A DNA stretch of 64,000 nucleotides, taken from contig NZ_LS999834.1 in assembly GCF_900537175.1 (NCBI RefSeq), positions 187,473 through 251,472 of the forward strand, written 5' to 3'. The stretch comes from Lentilitoribacter sp. Alg239-R112. GTDB taxonomy: Bacteria > Pseudomonadota > Alphaproteobacteria > Rhizobiales > Rhizobiaceae. This document shows, piece after piece, positions 53,097 through 62,678 of the stretch (position 1 is the stretch's first letter; each line of letters begins with the position of its first letter). Both the position numbers and the translations under genes were made by a program. The notes beneath the pieces are model-generated. The model was not told where the DNA came from. It was given only the letters and a program-made list of their open reading frames with translations, and did not search any database.

Positions 53097-55610
53097 TTAA
53101 GCACGTAAAGCTTCGTTATCAGGATCAAATGGGCTCTCTTCGATGACGGTAGCACTATGGAGTTTACCTAGGATCTTTATTTCAAGCTTTGTCCCAATTG
53201 CAGAAAATTCCGGTTTAACCATCGCAAGTGCTATAGATTTACCAATCCTATAACCAAATGCGCCATGCGTAGCGCGGCCAACTAAAATACCGTCCTGATA
53301 GATAGCTTCATTGCCTCGCGCATCAGCATCTGTCACATCATGCACCTCTAACGTGACGAAATTCCAATTCAATCCTTTCTCTTGAGCTGCAATAAGTGCA
53401 TCTCGTCCAAGAAACTCACCCTTCTTGAGTTTAACAAAACGGTCTAATCCGGATTCAAAAGCATTATATTCAATAGAAAGTTCGCGCGGTATCAAACGGT
53501 AACTTTTTTCAACGGCCATTGCAGTCATTGCGCGAATACCAAATGGTTTAATTCCAAATTCCTCACCAGCCTCCATAAGTACATCAAAGATAACATTTTG
53601 TTGTTCGATGGGATGATGGAGTTCCCAACCCAGTTCGCCGACAAAATTGACCCGCAAAGCATTCGCGGTAGCTGCCCCCACGGAAATCTGCTTTCCTGTC
53701 AGCCATTTGAAGTTTTCATTAGATAGGCTCGTGCGTGTAAGTTTGCCAAGAACATCACGTGATCTTGGTCCAGCAAGCACCAATACACCATACTTCTCAG
53801 TGATCGGCTTGAGTACAACAGAACCATTATCAGGCAACAATTTGTATAAAACATCATGGTCATGGTTTTCATAAGCGCCTGCCGACACCAGATAAAAGCG
53901 ATCTGGCGCGAATTCAAACACTGTAAATTCAGATTTTACGCCGCCATATTTCGTTAAAAGATGACATAGCGCGACGCGACCACGCGTTTTTGGAACACTA
54001 TTGGCAAATATAAAGTTCAACCAATCACGTGCGCCTTTGCCCGATACTTCAATTTTGGCAAATGCGGACATATCCAACAAACCGACATTTTCATGTACGT
54101 TTTTGACCTCATTACCCACATGTTCGAAGTAATTGGAGCGGCGGAACGACCATTTTTCAACAATACGCCCATCTTCTGTTGGCAACGCATGATTATGATC
54201 CGTTAGCACATCGGCACCTAGATCTAAATCCGATTTTGAAATTTCGTAACCTTCCGGCGCAAACCAGTTGGCACGTTCCCAACCATAAACGGAACCAAAT
54301 ACCGCACCCATGCCCTTGAGGCGGTCATAGATCGGTGTCATTTTTAGTGGACGGGCGGCAAAACGCTCCTCGTCTGGATAGTGGGTTGTAAATACGTTCG
54401 CATAAGCTTCTTCGTTCTTCGCTCGCAAATAGCCTTCCGTTGCATAGGGACCAAACCGACGCGGGTCTACACCCATCATATCAATTGTGGGCTCCCCATC
54501 AACAATCCATTCCGCCAATTGCCAGCCCGCACCACCAGCAGCAGTAATTCCAAAAGAATGACCTTCATTTAGCCAGAAATTTTTCAAACCCGGCGCGGGT
54601 CCAATAATCGGCGAGCCATCAGGTGTATAAGCAATGGCACCGTTGTAAACCTTCTTAATACCGACTTCGCCGAAAGCTGGCACACGTTCAATCGCAGTTT
54701 CAATATGCGGCATAAGCCGATCTAAATCTTCCTGAAAAAGCTCATACTCGCTGTCATCACTTGGCCCATCAACATAACAACAAGGTGCACCTTTCTCGTA
54801 TGGCCCAAGCAACAACCCACCATTTTCTTCACGCATATACCAAGAACTATCAGATTCACGCAAAACACCCATTTCGGGTAACCCACTTTCTTTGCGCGCG
54901 ACGATATCTGGGTGGGGCTCGGTGACGATATATTGATGTTCAACCGGGATGACCGGCACATCCAACCCTACCATTTTACCAGTTTTTCTAGCAAAGTTAC
55001 CCGTGCAGGAAACCACATGTTCGCAGGTGATATCACCTTTATCTGTTTTAACTATCCATGTCCCGTCATCAAACTGTTCGATAGCTTCCACGGTCGTATA
55101 ACGCTCAATGCGTGCGCCCATATCTCGAGCACCCTTTGCCAAAGCCTGAGTGAGATCAGCGGGTTGAATATAACCGTCATCGGGATGCTGAATAGCACCA
55201 AGCAGCCCTTCCGTATTGCAAAGTGGCCAAATTTCTTTCACCTGCTCAGGCGTTAGAATATTGAGCGGAATACCGAGTGTTTCAGCAACACCAGCATAAT
55301 ACATATACTCGTCCCAGCGATCTTTTGTCTTAGCTAAACGAATATTACTGACATCTGAAAAACCAACGCTTACACCGGTTTCTTTCTCCAGTTCCTTGTA
55401 AAATTTGACGGAGTATTTATGGATTTGACCAACGGAGTAGCTCATATTAAACAAAGGTAAGAGGCCCGCTGCATGCCATGTTGAACCGGACGTAAGCTCC
55501 TTGCGCTCTATCAAGCAACAATCGGTCCAGCCCTTTCGCGCCAAATGATAAAGTGTTGAAACTCCAACAACTCCACCGCCTACCACGACTACACGCGCTT
55601 TATTTTCCAT
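53097..55610 (-). CDS. Dimethylglycine dehydrogenase-like flavoprotein with GcvT folate domain
   Basis: An 837-residue enzyme with an N-terminal DAO-type FAD domain (dinucleotide motif VVVVGGGVVGVSTLYHL, residues 7-23). His46 in STWHAAG matches the covalent flavin attachment site of dimethylglycine dehydrogenases. The C-terminal half (about 430-837) is a GcvT-like tetrahydrofolate domain. The expected reaction is oxidative N-demethylation of dimethylglycine or sarcosine, with the methyl carbon captured as methylene-tetrahydrofolate. The start at 55610 has GGGAGG eight bases upstream; the ATG at 55646 lacks support. It sits between soxG and choX on the same strand. Confidence 0.9.
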   Translation of the reverse strand: MENKARVVVVGGGVVGVSTLYHLARKGWTDCCLIERKELTSGSTWHAAGLLPLFNMSYSVGQIHKYSVKFYKELEKETGVSVGFSDVSNIRLAKTKDRWDEYMYYAGVAETLGIPLNILTPEQVKEIWPLCNTEGLLGAIQHPDDGYIQPADLTQALAKGARDMGARIERYTTVEAIEQFDDGTWIVKTDKGDITCEHVVSCTGNFARKTGKMVGLDVPVIPVEHQYIVTEPHPDIVARKESGLPEMGVLRESDSSWYMREENGGLLLGPYEKGAPCCYVDGPSDDSEYELFQEDLDRLMPHIETAIERVPAFGEVGIKKVYNGAIAYTPDGSPIIGPAPGLKNFWLNEGHSFGITAAGGAGWQLAEWIVDGEPTIDMMGVDPRRFGPYATEGYLRAKNEEAYANVFTTHYPDEERFAARPLKMTPIYDRLKGMGAVFGSVYGWERANWFAPEGYEISKSDLDLGADVLTDHNHALPTEDGRIVEKWSFRRSNYFEHVGNEVKNVHENVGLLDMSAFAKIEVSGKGARDWLNFIFANSVPKTRGRVALCHLLTKYGGVKSEFTVFEFAPDRFYLVSAGAYENHDHDVLYKLLPDNGSVVLKPITEKYGVLVLAGPRSRDVLGKLTRTSLSNENFKWLTGKQISVGAATANALRVNFVGELGWELHHPIEQQNVIFDVLMEAGEEFGIKPFGIRAMTAMAVEKSYRLIPRELSIEYNAFESGLDRFVKLKKGEFLGRDALIAAQEKGLNWNFVTLEVHDVTDADARGNEAIYQDGILVGRATHGAFGYRIGKSIALAMVKPEFSAIGTKLEIKILGKLHSATVIEESPFDPDNEALRA

Positions 55611-55657
55611 TATCTTTGCCTCCCATTTTGTAGGGTTCTTTCCCATTCTACCAAGAG

Positions 55658-56206
55658 TTACATTTTCACAGCAAGCTCTCTATTTCCCACAATTAGCATC
55701 CCCCAAACATGAGGAAAAAAGGATCGCCAGACATCAAGTTTGAAACTGTCATCTCTGTCACGATGAAGGACAATTTGGGCTGTATCAAACAACGTTCTTT
55801 CGCTTCGACCAACCTTAAATTTACGAAAATCCAGAGGATTTCCAATGGCAAGAAGGTCCGTAACTTCACTACCTTCAAGCAAAATAGATATTTCTCGGTC
55901 ACTTATATCTGTCAGACTATGCGGTGTTGTTTTATAAAGTTTTGTAAATGCGGATGCTATGCTATCTCTATCTTCCGCCGACGTTTTGATAACCCATTCA
56001 TCCGGGCCAAGCATCGCTGCATATCCAGTTTCTACATCTGTGCGTGCGCCAATTTGATCAGGTAGTTTGAACCCAAGAGCTTTAGACGCCTTGGCAATCA
56101 AACTTACATCAATTCGCAAACTAAAACGTACTTCTTCCGGTAGCTGGAGAAGCTTTATGGGACCGCTATGGTCGGATAACATTTCTATCGCATTGGTATT
56201 TGCCAT
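55658..56206 (-). CDS. soxG: Sarcosine oxidase gamma subunit SoxG
   Basis: A 182-residue subunit of heterotetrameric sarcosine oxidase with a GcvT-like fold. Features include IKLLQLPEEVRFSLRIDVSL and GPDEWVIKTSAEDR, and the C-terminal FKLDVWRSFFPHVWGM, which is the usual SoxG ending. The sequence is the least conserved of the four subunits, as in the family. It lies 11 bases after soxA, completing soxBDAG. Confidence 0.9.
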   Translation of the reverse strand: MANTNAIEMLSDHSGPIKLLQLPEEVRFSLRIDVSLIAKASKALGFKLPDQIGARTDVETGYAAMLGPDEWVIKTSAEDRDSIASAFTKLYKTTPHSLTDISDREISILLEGSEVTDLLAIGNPLDFRKFKVGRSERTLFDTAQIVLHRDRDDSFKLDVWRSFFPHVWGMLIVGNRELAVKM

Positions 56207-56217
56207 CGATCCAGTTC

Positions 56218-59211
56218 CTAAAGTTTCAATCGTTCGCCGTCAGGATCATAAAATACAGGATCGCAAATCTGCGCTGCATATGTCTTATCAGGCATTGGAA
56301 TATAGATAGTGGACCCTTTGAGATTGTGTCCACCTTCAACAAGAGCCAGTGCGATTGAGCGGCCGAGTGCCTCACTCCAGTAGGAGGATGTAACATGGCC
56401 AATCATTTTCATTGGTATAGGCTGATCGGGGTCAGCGACTATCTGAGCCCCCTCCTCCAAAACAACATTGGGGTCATCGCTCAACAGACCGATAAGTTGT
56501 TTCCGGCCTTCAGCTACCAGATCAGGGCGTTTAAGCGACCGCATACCAACAAAATCTTCTTTCTTTTTCCCGATCGCCCAGCTCATGCCAGCGTCATGAG
56601 GTGTCACGGTGCCATCCGTATCCTGTCCAACGATAATATAACCCTTTTCAGCACGAAGGACATGCATCGCCTCTGTTCCATAGGGGCAAATGTCATATTG
56701 CTGTCCCGCTTCTATTAACTTTTCCCAAACTATACGCCCATAACGGCTTGGCACATTAATCTCAAAGCCAAGTCCACCAGTAAAACTGAGACGAAATAGG
56801 CGACATGGCAAATCAAAAATTGAGCATTCTGCAACTGACATATGAGGGAATTTTTCATCAGAAAGATCAAGGCTCGTAACAATCGGTTCCAAAATTTTGC
56901 GGGCATTTGGCCCATTAAGTGCAATCACAGACCAATGTTCAGACGTCGAAGTCAGCCATACCTGAAGATCTGGCCATTCTGTCTGCAAATAGTCCTCCAT
57001 CATATTCAGAACACGGGCGGCTCCGCCTGTTGTGGTAGTCACATGGAACACATCTTCACTTAATCGACCAATCACACCATCATCAATAATGAAACCATCT
57101 TCACCTAGCATCAGACCATAACGGCAGCGACCAGTTGCAAGCTTTGTCCACGGGTTTGTATAAATTCTATTCATGAACTCCGCTGCATCCGGACCAACAA
57201 CTTCTATTTTGCCCAGGGTAGATGCATCAAAAATACCCAACGATTGCCGCGTTTTTTTACATTCACGTTTTACTGCCTCGTGCATATTTTCATTATTTTT
57301 CGGAAAATACCGTGCACGCCGCCATAGCGCCACGGGTTCAAACACGGCTCCATTCTCCTCAGCCCAGCCATCGATCGGAGTCTTTCTGGTTACATCAAAT
57401 AATTCACCACGATGATAACCTGCAAATGCACCGAAAGTTGTCGGAGTATAAGGCGGACGAAATGTTGTTAAGCCAACCTCAGGTGCTGGTTTTCCAACTG
57501 CATCAGACGCAATCATCAATCCATTCAAATTCGACATTTTACCTTGGTCGGTTGCCATGCCATTAGTTGTGTAACGCTTTACATGTTCAATGGAATGCAT
57601 ACCTTCGCGGACCGCAAGGCGAATGTCTTTTGCAGTCACATCATTTTGGAAATCAATAAATGCTTTTGCACGCAAGGAATCTAAATCTGTTGGAAGTTCT
57701 TTGCATATTTTCCCCGTGCCATCATCATCAATTTCAACGATGTATTTTGCTTTCTTTGCCTTAAAACCAGCAGCCTTCGCAGCATTAACACCAGCAATAT
57801 CGCCATCATGCAGAACCTTGGATACACCCCAAAGACCGCGTCCCGCACCCGCAATAAAGCAATCCTCTGATTTCTCACCTGGCAGAAATACTTCGTTTTC
57901 GGCATCCCAGTCTAACGAACCCTTAGTGTGTGAAAACAGGTGTAAACTTGGTGTCCACCCACCAGACATTAACAAACAGTCACAAGATACTATTTTGGCT
58001 GCACCAACCGTATTTTCGTTCACAGAATTTACACGAACGGAGGAAATACGAAGACGTCCAGAAGTACCCGTTACAGTATGGCCAATATATGTGGTGATAC
58101 CGAGCGATTTAGCCCTTTGAACCAACTCAATCTTAACGTCATCTCGAATGTCGACAATAGCAGCAACCCTAGCGCCAGCACTGTGAAGATCAAAGGCGAC
58201 GAACCATGCACTATCATGAGAGGTAACAATCGCCGGCTGATTACCAACTTTGACACTATAGCGATTAAGGTATGTCTGCGCAGCCCCTGCCAACATAACA
58301 CCCGGACGATCATTTCCATCGAACACTAGTGGTTTTTCCAGGGCGCCCTGGGCAAGAACCACTTGGCCAGCTCGCGCGTGCCACATACGTTCTCGAGGTG
58401 CTCCTTCGGGCAATTCCGCAAGATGATCCGTGACCTTCTCACAAAGCCCTAACATATTTTGGTGGTAATATCCGATTGCAGTGGTTCTGCACATCACGCG
58501 AACGCCGAGTTCGTCTAACTCTGCGGTCTTACTAGCTAACCAACCCTTAGTCGTTTCGTTATCAATTTTAACATCAGATAGAGATAGTAAAGAACCACCA
58601 ATTTGATTATTTTCGTCAACCAGAACAACGTCAGCACCACTTATGGCCGCTCTTCGTGCGGCGGCTATTCCCGCTGCACCGGCGCCAACAATCAGAACAT
58701 CGCAATGCAAATATCGAGACGCATAATTATCGGGATCAGGCAGACTTGGCGATTTTCCTAACCCCGCAGAAGCGCGAATAATTGGCTCATAAACGCTGTC
58801 CCAAAAACTTTTTGGCCACATGAAGGTTTTATAATAAAATCCGGCTGAAAAAATGGCTCCCATACGATCGTTGATGGAACCAATATCGAAATTAAGGCTT
58901 GGCCAGTTGTTCTGGCTTACAACCTCCAATCCTTCATAAATCTCCTGAATAGTCGCTCGAGTATTTGGTTCTGACCGCCCTGTTCCTCGACACGTGCCAA
59001 CAAGCGCATTTGGTTCATCCGATCCAGCACTCACAAAGCCGCGTGGTCGATGATACTTAAATGATCGACCGACAAGATGGACGCCGTTTGCGATAAGTGC
59101 AGAAGCAACCGTATCGCCTTCGAAACCCTGATAACGCTTTCCATCAAAGGTAAAATTAATGGGTCGTTCGCGGTTTATAAAGCCACCTTCTGTGTTCCGA
59201 AATGCATTCAT
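56218..59211 (-). CDS. soxA: Sarcosine oxidase alpha subunit SoxA
   Basis: A 997-residue alpha subunit. The N-terminal ferredoxin-like part has INFTFDGKRYQGFEGDTVAS. A dinucleotide-binding domain follows (VLIVGAGAAGIAAARRAA near residue 175) for NAD, and the C-terminal GcvT-like domain (about 600-990) binds tetrahydrofolate and receives the sarcosine methyl as methylene-tetrahydrofolate. RYTTNGMATDQGKMSNLNG near 500 is a family hallmark. The start overlaps the soxD stop by four bases. Full length is close to the roughly 965-1000 residues of other SoxA proteins. Confidence 0.96.
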   Translation of the reverse strand: MNAFRNTEGGFINRERPINFTFDGKRYQGFEGDTVASALIANGVHLVGRSFKYHRPRGFVSAGSDEPNALVGTCRGTGRSEPNTRATIQEIYEGLEVVSQNNWPSLNFDIGSINDRMGAIFSAGFYYKTFMWPKSFWDSVYEPIIRASAGLGKSPSLPDPDNYASRYLHCDVLIVGAGAAGIAAARRAAISGADVVLVDENNQIGGSLLSLSDVKIDNETTKGWLASKTAELDELGVRVMCRTTAIGYYHQNMLGLCEKVTDHLAELPEGAPRERMWHARAGQVVLAQGALEKPLVFDGNDRPGVMLAGAAQTYLNRYSVKVGNQPAIVTSHDSAWFVAFDLHSAGARVAAIVDIRDDVKIELVQRAKSLGITTYIGHTVTGTSGRLRISSVRVNSVNENTVGAAKIVSCDCLLMSGGWTPSLHLFSHTKGSLDWDAENEVFLPGEKSEDCFIAGAGRGLWGVSKVLHDGDIAGVNAAKAAGFKAKKAKYIVEIDDDGTGKICKELPTDLDSLRAKAFIDFQNDVTAKDIRLAVREGMHSIEHVKRYTTNGMATDQGKMSNLNGLMIASDAVGKPAPEVGLTTFRPPYTPTTFGAFAGYHRGELFDVTRKTPIDGWAEENGAVFEPVALWRRARYFPKNNENMHEAVKRECKKTRQSLGIFDASTLGKIEVVGPDAAEFMNRIYTNPWTKLATGRCRYGLMLGEDGFIIDDGVIGRLSEDVFHVTTTTGGAARVLNMMEDYLQTEWPDLQVWLTSTSEHWSVIALNGPNARKILEPIVTSLDLSDEKFPHMSVAECSIFDLPCRLFRLSFTGGLGFEINVPSRYGRIVWEKLIEAGQQYDICPYGTEAMHVLRAEKGYIIVGQDTDGTVTPHDAGMSWAIGKKKEDFVGMRSLKRPDLVAEGRKQLIGLLSDDPNVVLEEGAQIVADPDQPIPMKMIGHVTSSYWSEALGRSIALALVEGGHNLKGSTIYIPMPDKTYAAQICDPVFYDPDGERLKL

Positions 59212-59510
59212 TTTGCAGTTCCTGAAAGTTTAGAAATATCTGGTCGCTTCTCTCCAGCTTTATAAGTAAGTAAAAATTTATCACTCACAGTATCTCGAAC
59301 CGCGTTAAAAAAACGAGCACAACCATGAATGTGCCGCCAGCGCTCAAAATGAGCACCCTTCGCATTGGTGCGAATAAAAAGGTAATCCTTCCATTCTTCA
59401 TCAGTTTGAGACGATGGATCAGACGGCCGCGCAATATGCGCCTCTCCAGCATAGGAAAACTCTAACTCGGGCCGTTCTTCGTCACAATAAGGACAGCGGA
59501 TCAATAGCAT
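59208..59510 (-). CDS. soxD: Sarcosine oxidase delta subunit SoxD
   Basis: A 100-residue zinc-binding subunit. The Cys pair in MLLIRCPYCDEE (residues 6 and 9) and the His and Cys in WRHIHGCARFF near residue 62-66 form the expected zinc site. I start at ATG 59510, matching the family; the longer frame to 59555 would overlap soxB. It overlaps soxA by four bases and follows soxB by ten bases. Confidence 0.94.
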   Translation of the reverse strand: MLLIRCPYCDEERPELEFSYAGEAHIARPSDPSSQTDEEWKDYLFIRTNAKGAHFERWRHIHGCARFFNAVRDTVSDKFLLTYKAGEKRPDISKLSGTAK

Positions 59511-59520
59511 AGTAGTTCTC

Positions 59521-60774
59521 CTAATGTGCGACAGCAGCAGCGGCTGCTTCATCAATTAGACGACCTGTGGTGAAGCGTTCCAGCGTAAACGGAGCATTGA
59601 TTGGATGCGGTTCATCCTTGGCAGTCGTCCATGCCAATGTGTGAGCAGCACCTGGAGTGGCCTTAAAGCCACCAGTGCCCCATCCACAATTCACGTAAAG
59701 GCCTTTCACAGGTGTTTTACCAAGGATTGCAGACCGATCCGGCGTTACATCGACAATGCCACCCCATTTGCGCAGCATGCGCATTCGCGTGAAAATTGGA
59801 AACATTTCAGTAATTGCAGCAACATTATGCTCGATAAGCGATAAGCCACCCCTCTGGGAATAGCTGGTATATTGATCAGTACCAGATCCAATAACCAATT
59901 CGCCCTTATCTGACTGACTAATATAAGCATGCACCGCATTAGACATGACAACACATGGAAATACAGGTTTGATTGGCTCACTAACAAGTGCTTGCAGTGG
60001 AAAACTCTCCAGCGGCATTTTCACACCGGCAGTTTGCAAAATTGTTGATGTGTGACCAGATGCAGAAACAGCAATTTTCCTAGCTTTAATAAAGCCCTTA
60101 GCTGTCTCAACACCTTCAACGGCACCTCCATTATCACGCGTGATCGATTTAACCGCGCAATTTTGAATAATATCCACACCCATTGCCGCCGCAGCTCGCG
60201 CATAACCCCAGGCAACTGCATCGTGTCGAGCTGTTCCCGCCCGCCTTTGCAATGCACCACCTAACACCGGATAGCGCGCATTTTTTGCAATACTTAGCGG
60301 AGGACAGAATGCCTTTGATTCTTCCGGCGTAAGCCATTGATTGTCGACACCATTTAGTCTGTTAGCATGAATGTGACGTTGGAAACTTTGTACATCATGA
60401 ACATTATGCGCAAGCATCAAAACACCGCGTTTTGAATACATGATGTTGTAGTTCAACTCCTGTGCAAGACCGTCCCAGAGATCAAGTGCGTGATCATAAA
60501 TACCGGCGCTTTCGTCATACAAATAATTTGAACGTATGATGGTGGTATTTCGACCGGTATTGCCTCCCCCAAGCCAGCCTTTATCGATAACTGCAACATT
60601 AGTTATGCCATGTTCTTTAGCAAGATAATATGCAGCGCCCAAACCATGCCCTCCAGCACCAACGATTATTACATCGTACTCTGATTTGGGTTGCGCATCA
60701 GGCCACTGTTTTTCCCAGTTCTTGTTGCCAGTAAACGCATTTTTAAGGAGCGAGAAAGCAGAAAAATGTGTCAC
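59521..60774 (-). CDS. soxB: Sarcosine oxidase beta subunit SoxB
   Basis: A 417-residue DAO-fold subunit that oxidises sarcosine. FAD-binding motif [18 protein letters not shown] is at residues 35-52, and [15 protein letters not shown] lies near 72. His184 in ARHDAVAWG corresponds to the covalent FMN site of the heterotetrameric enzyme. The C-terminal [11 protein letters not shown] closes the flavin pocket. With SoxA, D and G it makes glycine, hydrogen peroxide and methylene-tetrahydrofolate or formaldehyde. It is the first sox gene, 93 bases after the MttB-family gene. Confidence 0.97.
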   Translation of the reverse strand: MTHFSAFSLLKNAFTGNKNWEKQWPDAQPKSEYDVIIVGAGGHGLGAAYYLAKEHGITNVAVIDKGWLGGGNTGRNTTIIRSNYLYDESAGIYDHALDLWDGLAQELNYNIMYSKRGVLMLAHNVHDVQSFQRHIHANRLNGVDNQWLTPEESKAFCPPLSIAKNARYPVLGGALQRRAGTARHDAVAWGYARAAAAMGVDIIQNCAVKSITRDNGGAVEGVETAKGFIKARKIAVSASGHTSTILQTAGVKMPLESFPLQALVSEPIKPVFPCVVMSNAVHAYISQSDKGELVIGSGTDQYTSYSQRGGLSLIEHNVAAITEMFPIFTRMRMLRKWGGIVDVTPDRSAILGKTPVKGLYVNCGWGTGGFKATPGAAHTLAWTTAKDEPHPINAPFTLERFTTGRLIDEAAAAAVAH

Positions 60775-60797
60775 AACAACGTATCCCTTATGATCAT

Positions 60798-60820
60798 AAA
60801 GGAATTCGCTGCATTCCTTT
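60798..60820 (-). repeat. Low-GC hairpin between the MttB-family gene and soxB
   Basis: AAAGGAAT (60798-60805) and ATTCCTTT (60813-60820) are perfect 8-base arms around a seven-base loop in the 93-base gap. The low GC content makes it a weak structural element. It may mark a processing point or nothing. Confidence 0.35.
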
Positions 60821-60867
60821 CAATACAACGGAAGTATAGGCATGGAAAGAAATGGAGGTTGTGAAAA

Positions 60868-62442
60868 TCATGTAAAAGCATCTGGCATAGAATCCTTCTT
60901 GCTTGTAACAAACTCTAATAATAACCTGTCAATTTCAGGATCAATCGGTGGCGCTTCATAGTTTTCAAGCCACGATCGACAAAGCTTATTTGCTCTTGCC
61001 TCAATAGGTTGCTCACCTTCCAGTTGCCATTGCTCATAAGAATTATTATCAGCAACGGATGAACGAAAGAATGCTGTTTTGAAATTAGCTTGCGTGTGAT
61101 CACAACCAAGATAATGACTGCCTGGCCCTACCTCAAAAATTGCATCCATTGCCTGCTCGCTTTCCGTCAGGCTAATCCCTTCTGCAAAGCGCTGAAGCAT
61201 ACCTAGTTGATCCACGTCAATCATGAATTTTTCGTATGAGGAAACAAGCCCGCCTTCTAACCAACCTGCAGCATGAAGCACAAAATTTGTACCAGCCATA
61301 AGAGTCATATTTAATGTATTCGAAGTTTCGTGTGCTGCTTGTGCATCGGGCAACTTTGAACCGCACAAACTTCCACCCGTTCTAAATGGAAGTTTCAACC
61401 GTCGAGCAAGTTGAGCGGCACCATATGATATTAATGATGGTTCAGGTGTGCCGAAAGTCGGTGCGCCTGATTGCATCGAGATCGAGGCAGCAAACGTTCC
61501 AAACACCACCGGGGAGCCAGGGCGAACTAACTGGGTAACAGCTGCACCAGCCAAAACTTCCGCTAAAACCTGCGCTAATGTGCCGGCCACTGTAACGGGG
61601 CTCATCGCACCAGCTAAAATAAAGGGTGAGATGATGCATGCTTGGTTAGCTGCGGCATATGTTTTAAGCGCACCTAACATAACGCCATCAAAAACCATCG
61701 GCGAATTTGCATTGATCAAGTTGATAACAACGCAATTATTATCAACAAATTCCTCACCAAACAGGATTTTACACATCTCTATCGTGTCTTGTGCACGCTC
61801 AGGTGCAGTCACTGAACCCATAAATGGTTTATCCGAATAACGCATGTGCGCGTAGATCATGTCGAGGTGTCGCTTATTCACGGGTATATCGACGGGTTCA
61901 CAAACGGTTCCACCTGAATGATGAATTGCTGGTGCCATATAGGCAAGTTTTACGAAATTATGAAAATCGTCAATGGTTGCGTACCGTCGCTCGCCTTCTA
62001 AATCCCGGACAAAGGGCGGCCCGTACACGGGAGCAAAAACAGTTGAATTACCGCCAATCTCAACAGAGCGTTTCGGATTTCTTGCATGCTGGATAAATGA
62101 CGCGGGTGCAGTTTTTAAAAGCTCCTGACATAAACCATTTGGGATATAGACACGCTCTCCATCTACGCGGGCTCCGGCATCTCGCCACAATTGCAAAATT
62201 TCTTCATCGCCACGAAATTCTATCCCAATTTCTGCCAAGATTTTATCAGCATTTTTTTCGATAATCTGAAGGCCCGATTCATCAAGCACCTCAAATGGCG
62301 GGAGGATTCGCTTTATATATGAATTTTGCGTTCCAGAACCTTCGTTGCTTCTTGCAGCACGTCGAGCCGAGGCTCCACCACGCGCTACTCTTCTTGATCT
62401 GCTATGGTGCTCAACACCAAGCGCCTCTTTATCGTCCCTCAT
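60868..62442 (-). CDS. MttB-family corrinoid-dependent amine methyltransferase (no in-frame amber codon)
   Basis: A 524-residue TIM-barrel protein of the MttB/MtgB superfamily, which transfers a methyl group from a quaternary or tertiary amine to a Co(I) corrinoid protein. The frame is uninterrupted, with no internal UAG, so it is not a pyrrolysine enzyme. It belongs with the non-Pyl branch that includes MtgB (glycine betaine), MtpB (proline betaine) and MtcB (carnitine). Segments such as GGTVCEPVDIPVNKRHLDM and GPGSHYLGCDHTQANF are typical. ATG 62442 follows GAGGAG; the longer frame to 62556 lacks such support. Context suggests glycine betaine as substrate, but this is inferred. Confidence 0.9.
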   Translation of the reverse strand: MRDDKEALGVEHHSRSRRVARGGASARRAARSNEGSGTQNSYIKRILPPFEVLDESGLQIIEKNADKILAEIGIEFRGDEEILQLWRDAGARVDGERVYIPNGLCQELLKTAPASFIQHARNPKRSVEIGGNSTVFAPVYGPPFVRDLEGERRYATIDDFHNFVKLAYMAPAIHHSGGTVCEPVDIPVNKRHLDMIYAHMRYSDKPFMGSVTAPERAQDTIEMCKILFGEEFVDNNCVVINLINANSPMVFDGVMLGALKTYAAANQACIISPFILAGAMSPVTVAGTLAQVLAEVLAGAAVTQLVRPGSPVVFGTFAASISMQSGAPTFGTPEPSLISYGAAQLARRLKLPFRTGGSLCGSKLPDAQAAHETSNTLNMTLMAGTNFVLHAAGWLEGGLVSSYEKFMIDVDQLGMLQRFAEGISLTESEQAMDAIFEVGPGSHYLGCDHTQANFKTAFFRSSVADNNSYEQWQLEGEQPIEARANKLCRSWLENYEAPPIDPEIDRLLLEFVTSKKDSMPDAFT

Positions 62443-62445
62443 GCT

Positions 62446-62479
62446 TGTCTCCTCACACGTTATTGTCTCCCACGTTATT
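62446..62479 (-). repeat. Short tandem repeat in the leader of the MttB-family gene
   Basis: Two copies of an element reading AATAACGTGnGAGnAGACA in the transcript (one with a 3-base difference) lie head to tail just before the start codon. Each carries a purine-rich Shine-Dalgarno-like core, and the proximal copy serves the ATG at 62442. Confidence 0.5.
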
Positions 62480-62678
62480 CTTCTTGCATCAAAAATCAAA
62501 TAAAAAATAACACTTGAAATAATAGGATTTTTCAATGGACTAATAGTAATTTTCAATGGTTTTAAAATTCGCTTGCACTCATAAAAAACTGTGTTACGGC
62601 TAATGAATATGACAAATAAATAACAGCATATTTGACCTTCAAATGCTGCATGTTTTCTTGTGAAATAAAGGCGCTACG

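Noticed and set aside
57590..58120. 176-codon open frame on the plus strand inside soxA
   Set aside because: It is a shadow of the well-supported soxA frame; Ser/Pro-rich composition and no recognisable domain.
60868..62442. Pyrrolysine-dependent trimethylamine methyltransferase
   Set aside because: There is no internal UAG codon, so this is not a Pyl-containing MttB.
62443..62678. Cobalamin riboswitch upstream of the corrinoid protein gene
   Set aside because: The AT-rich 236-base divergent region lacks the conserved B12-box and any large conserved fold.
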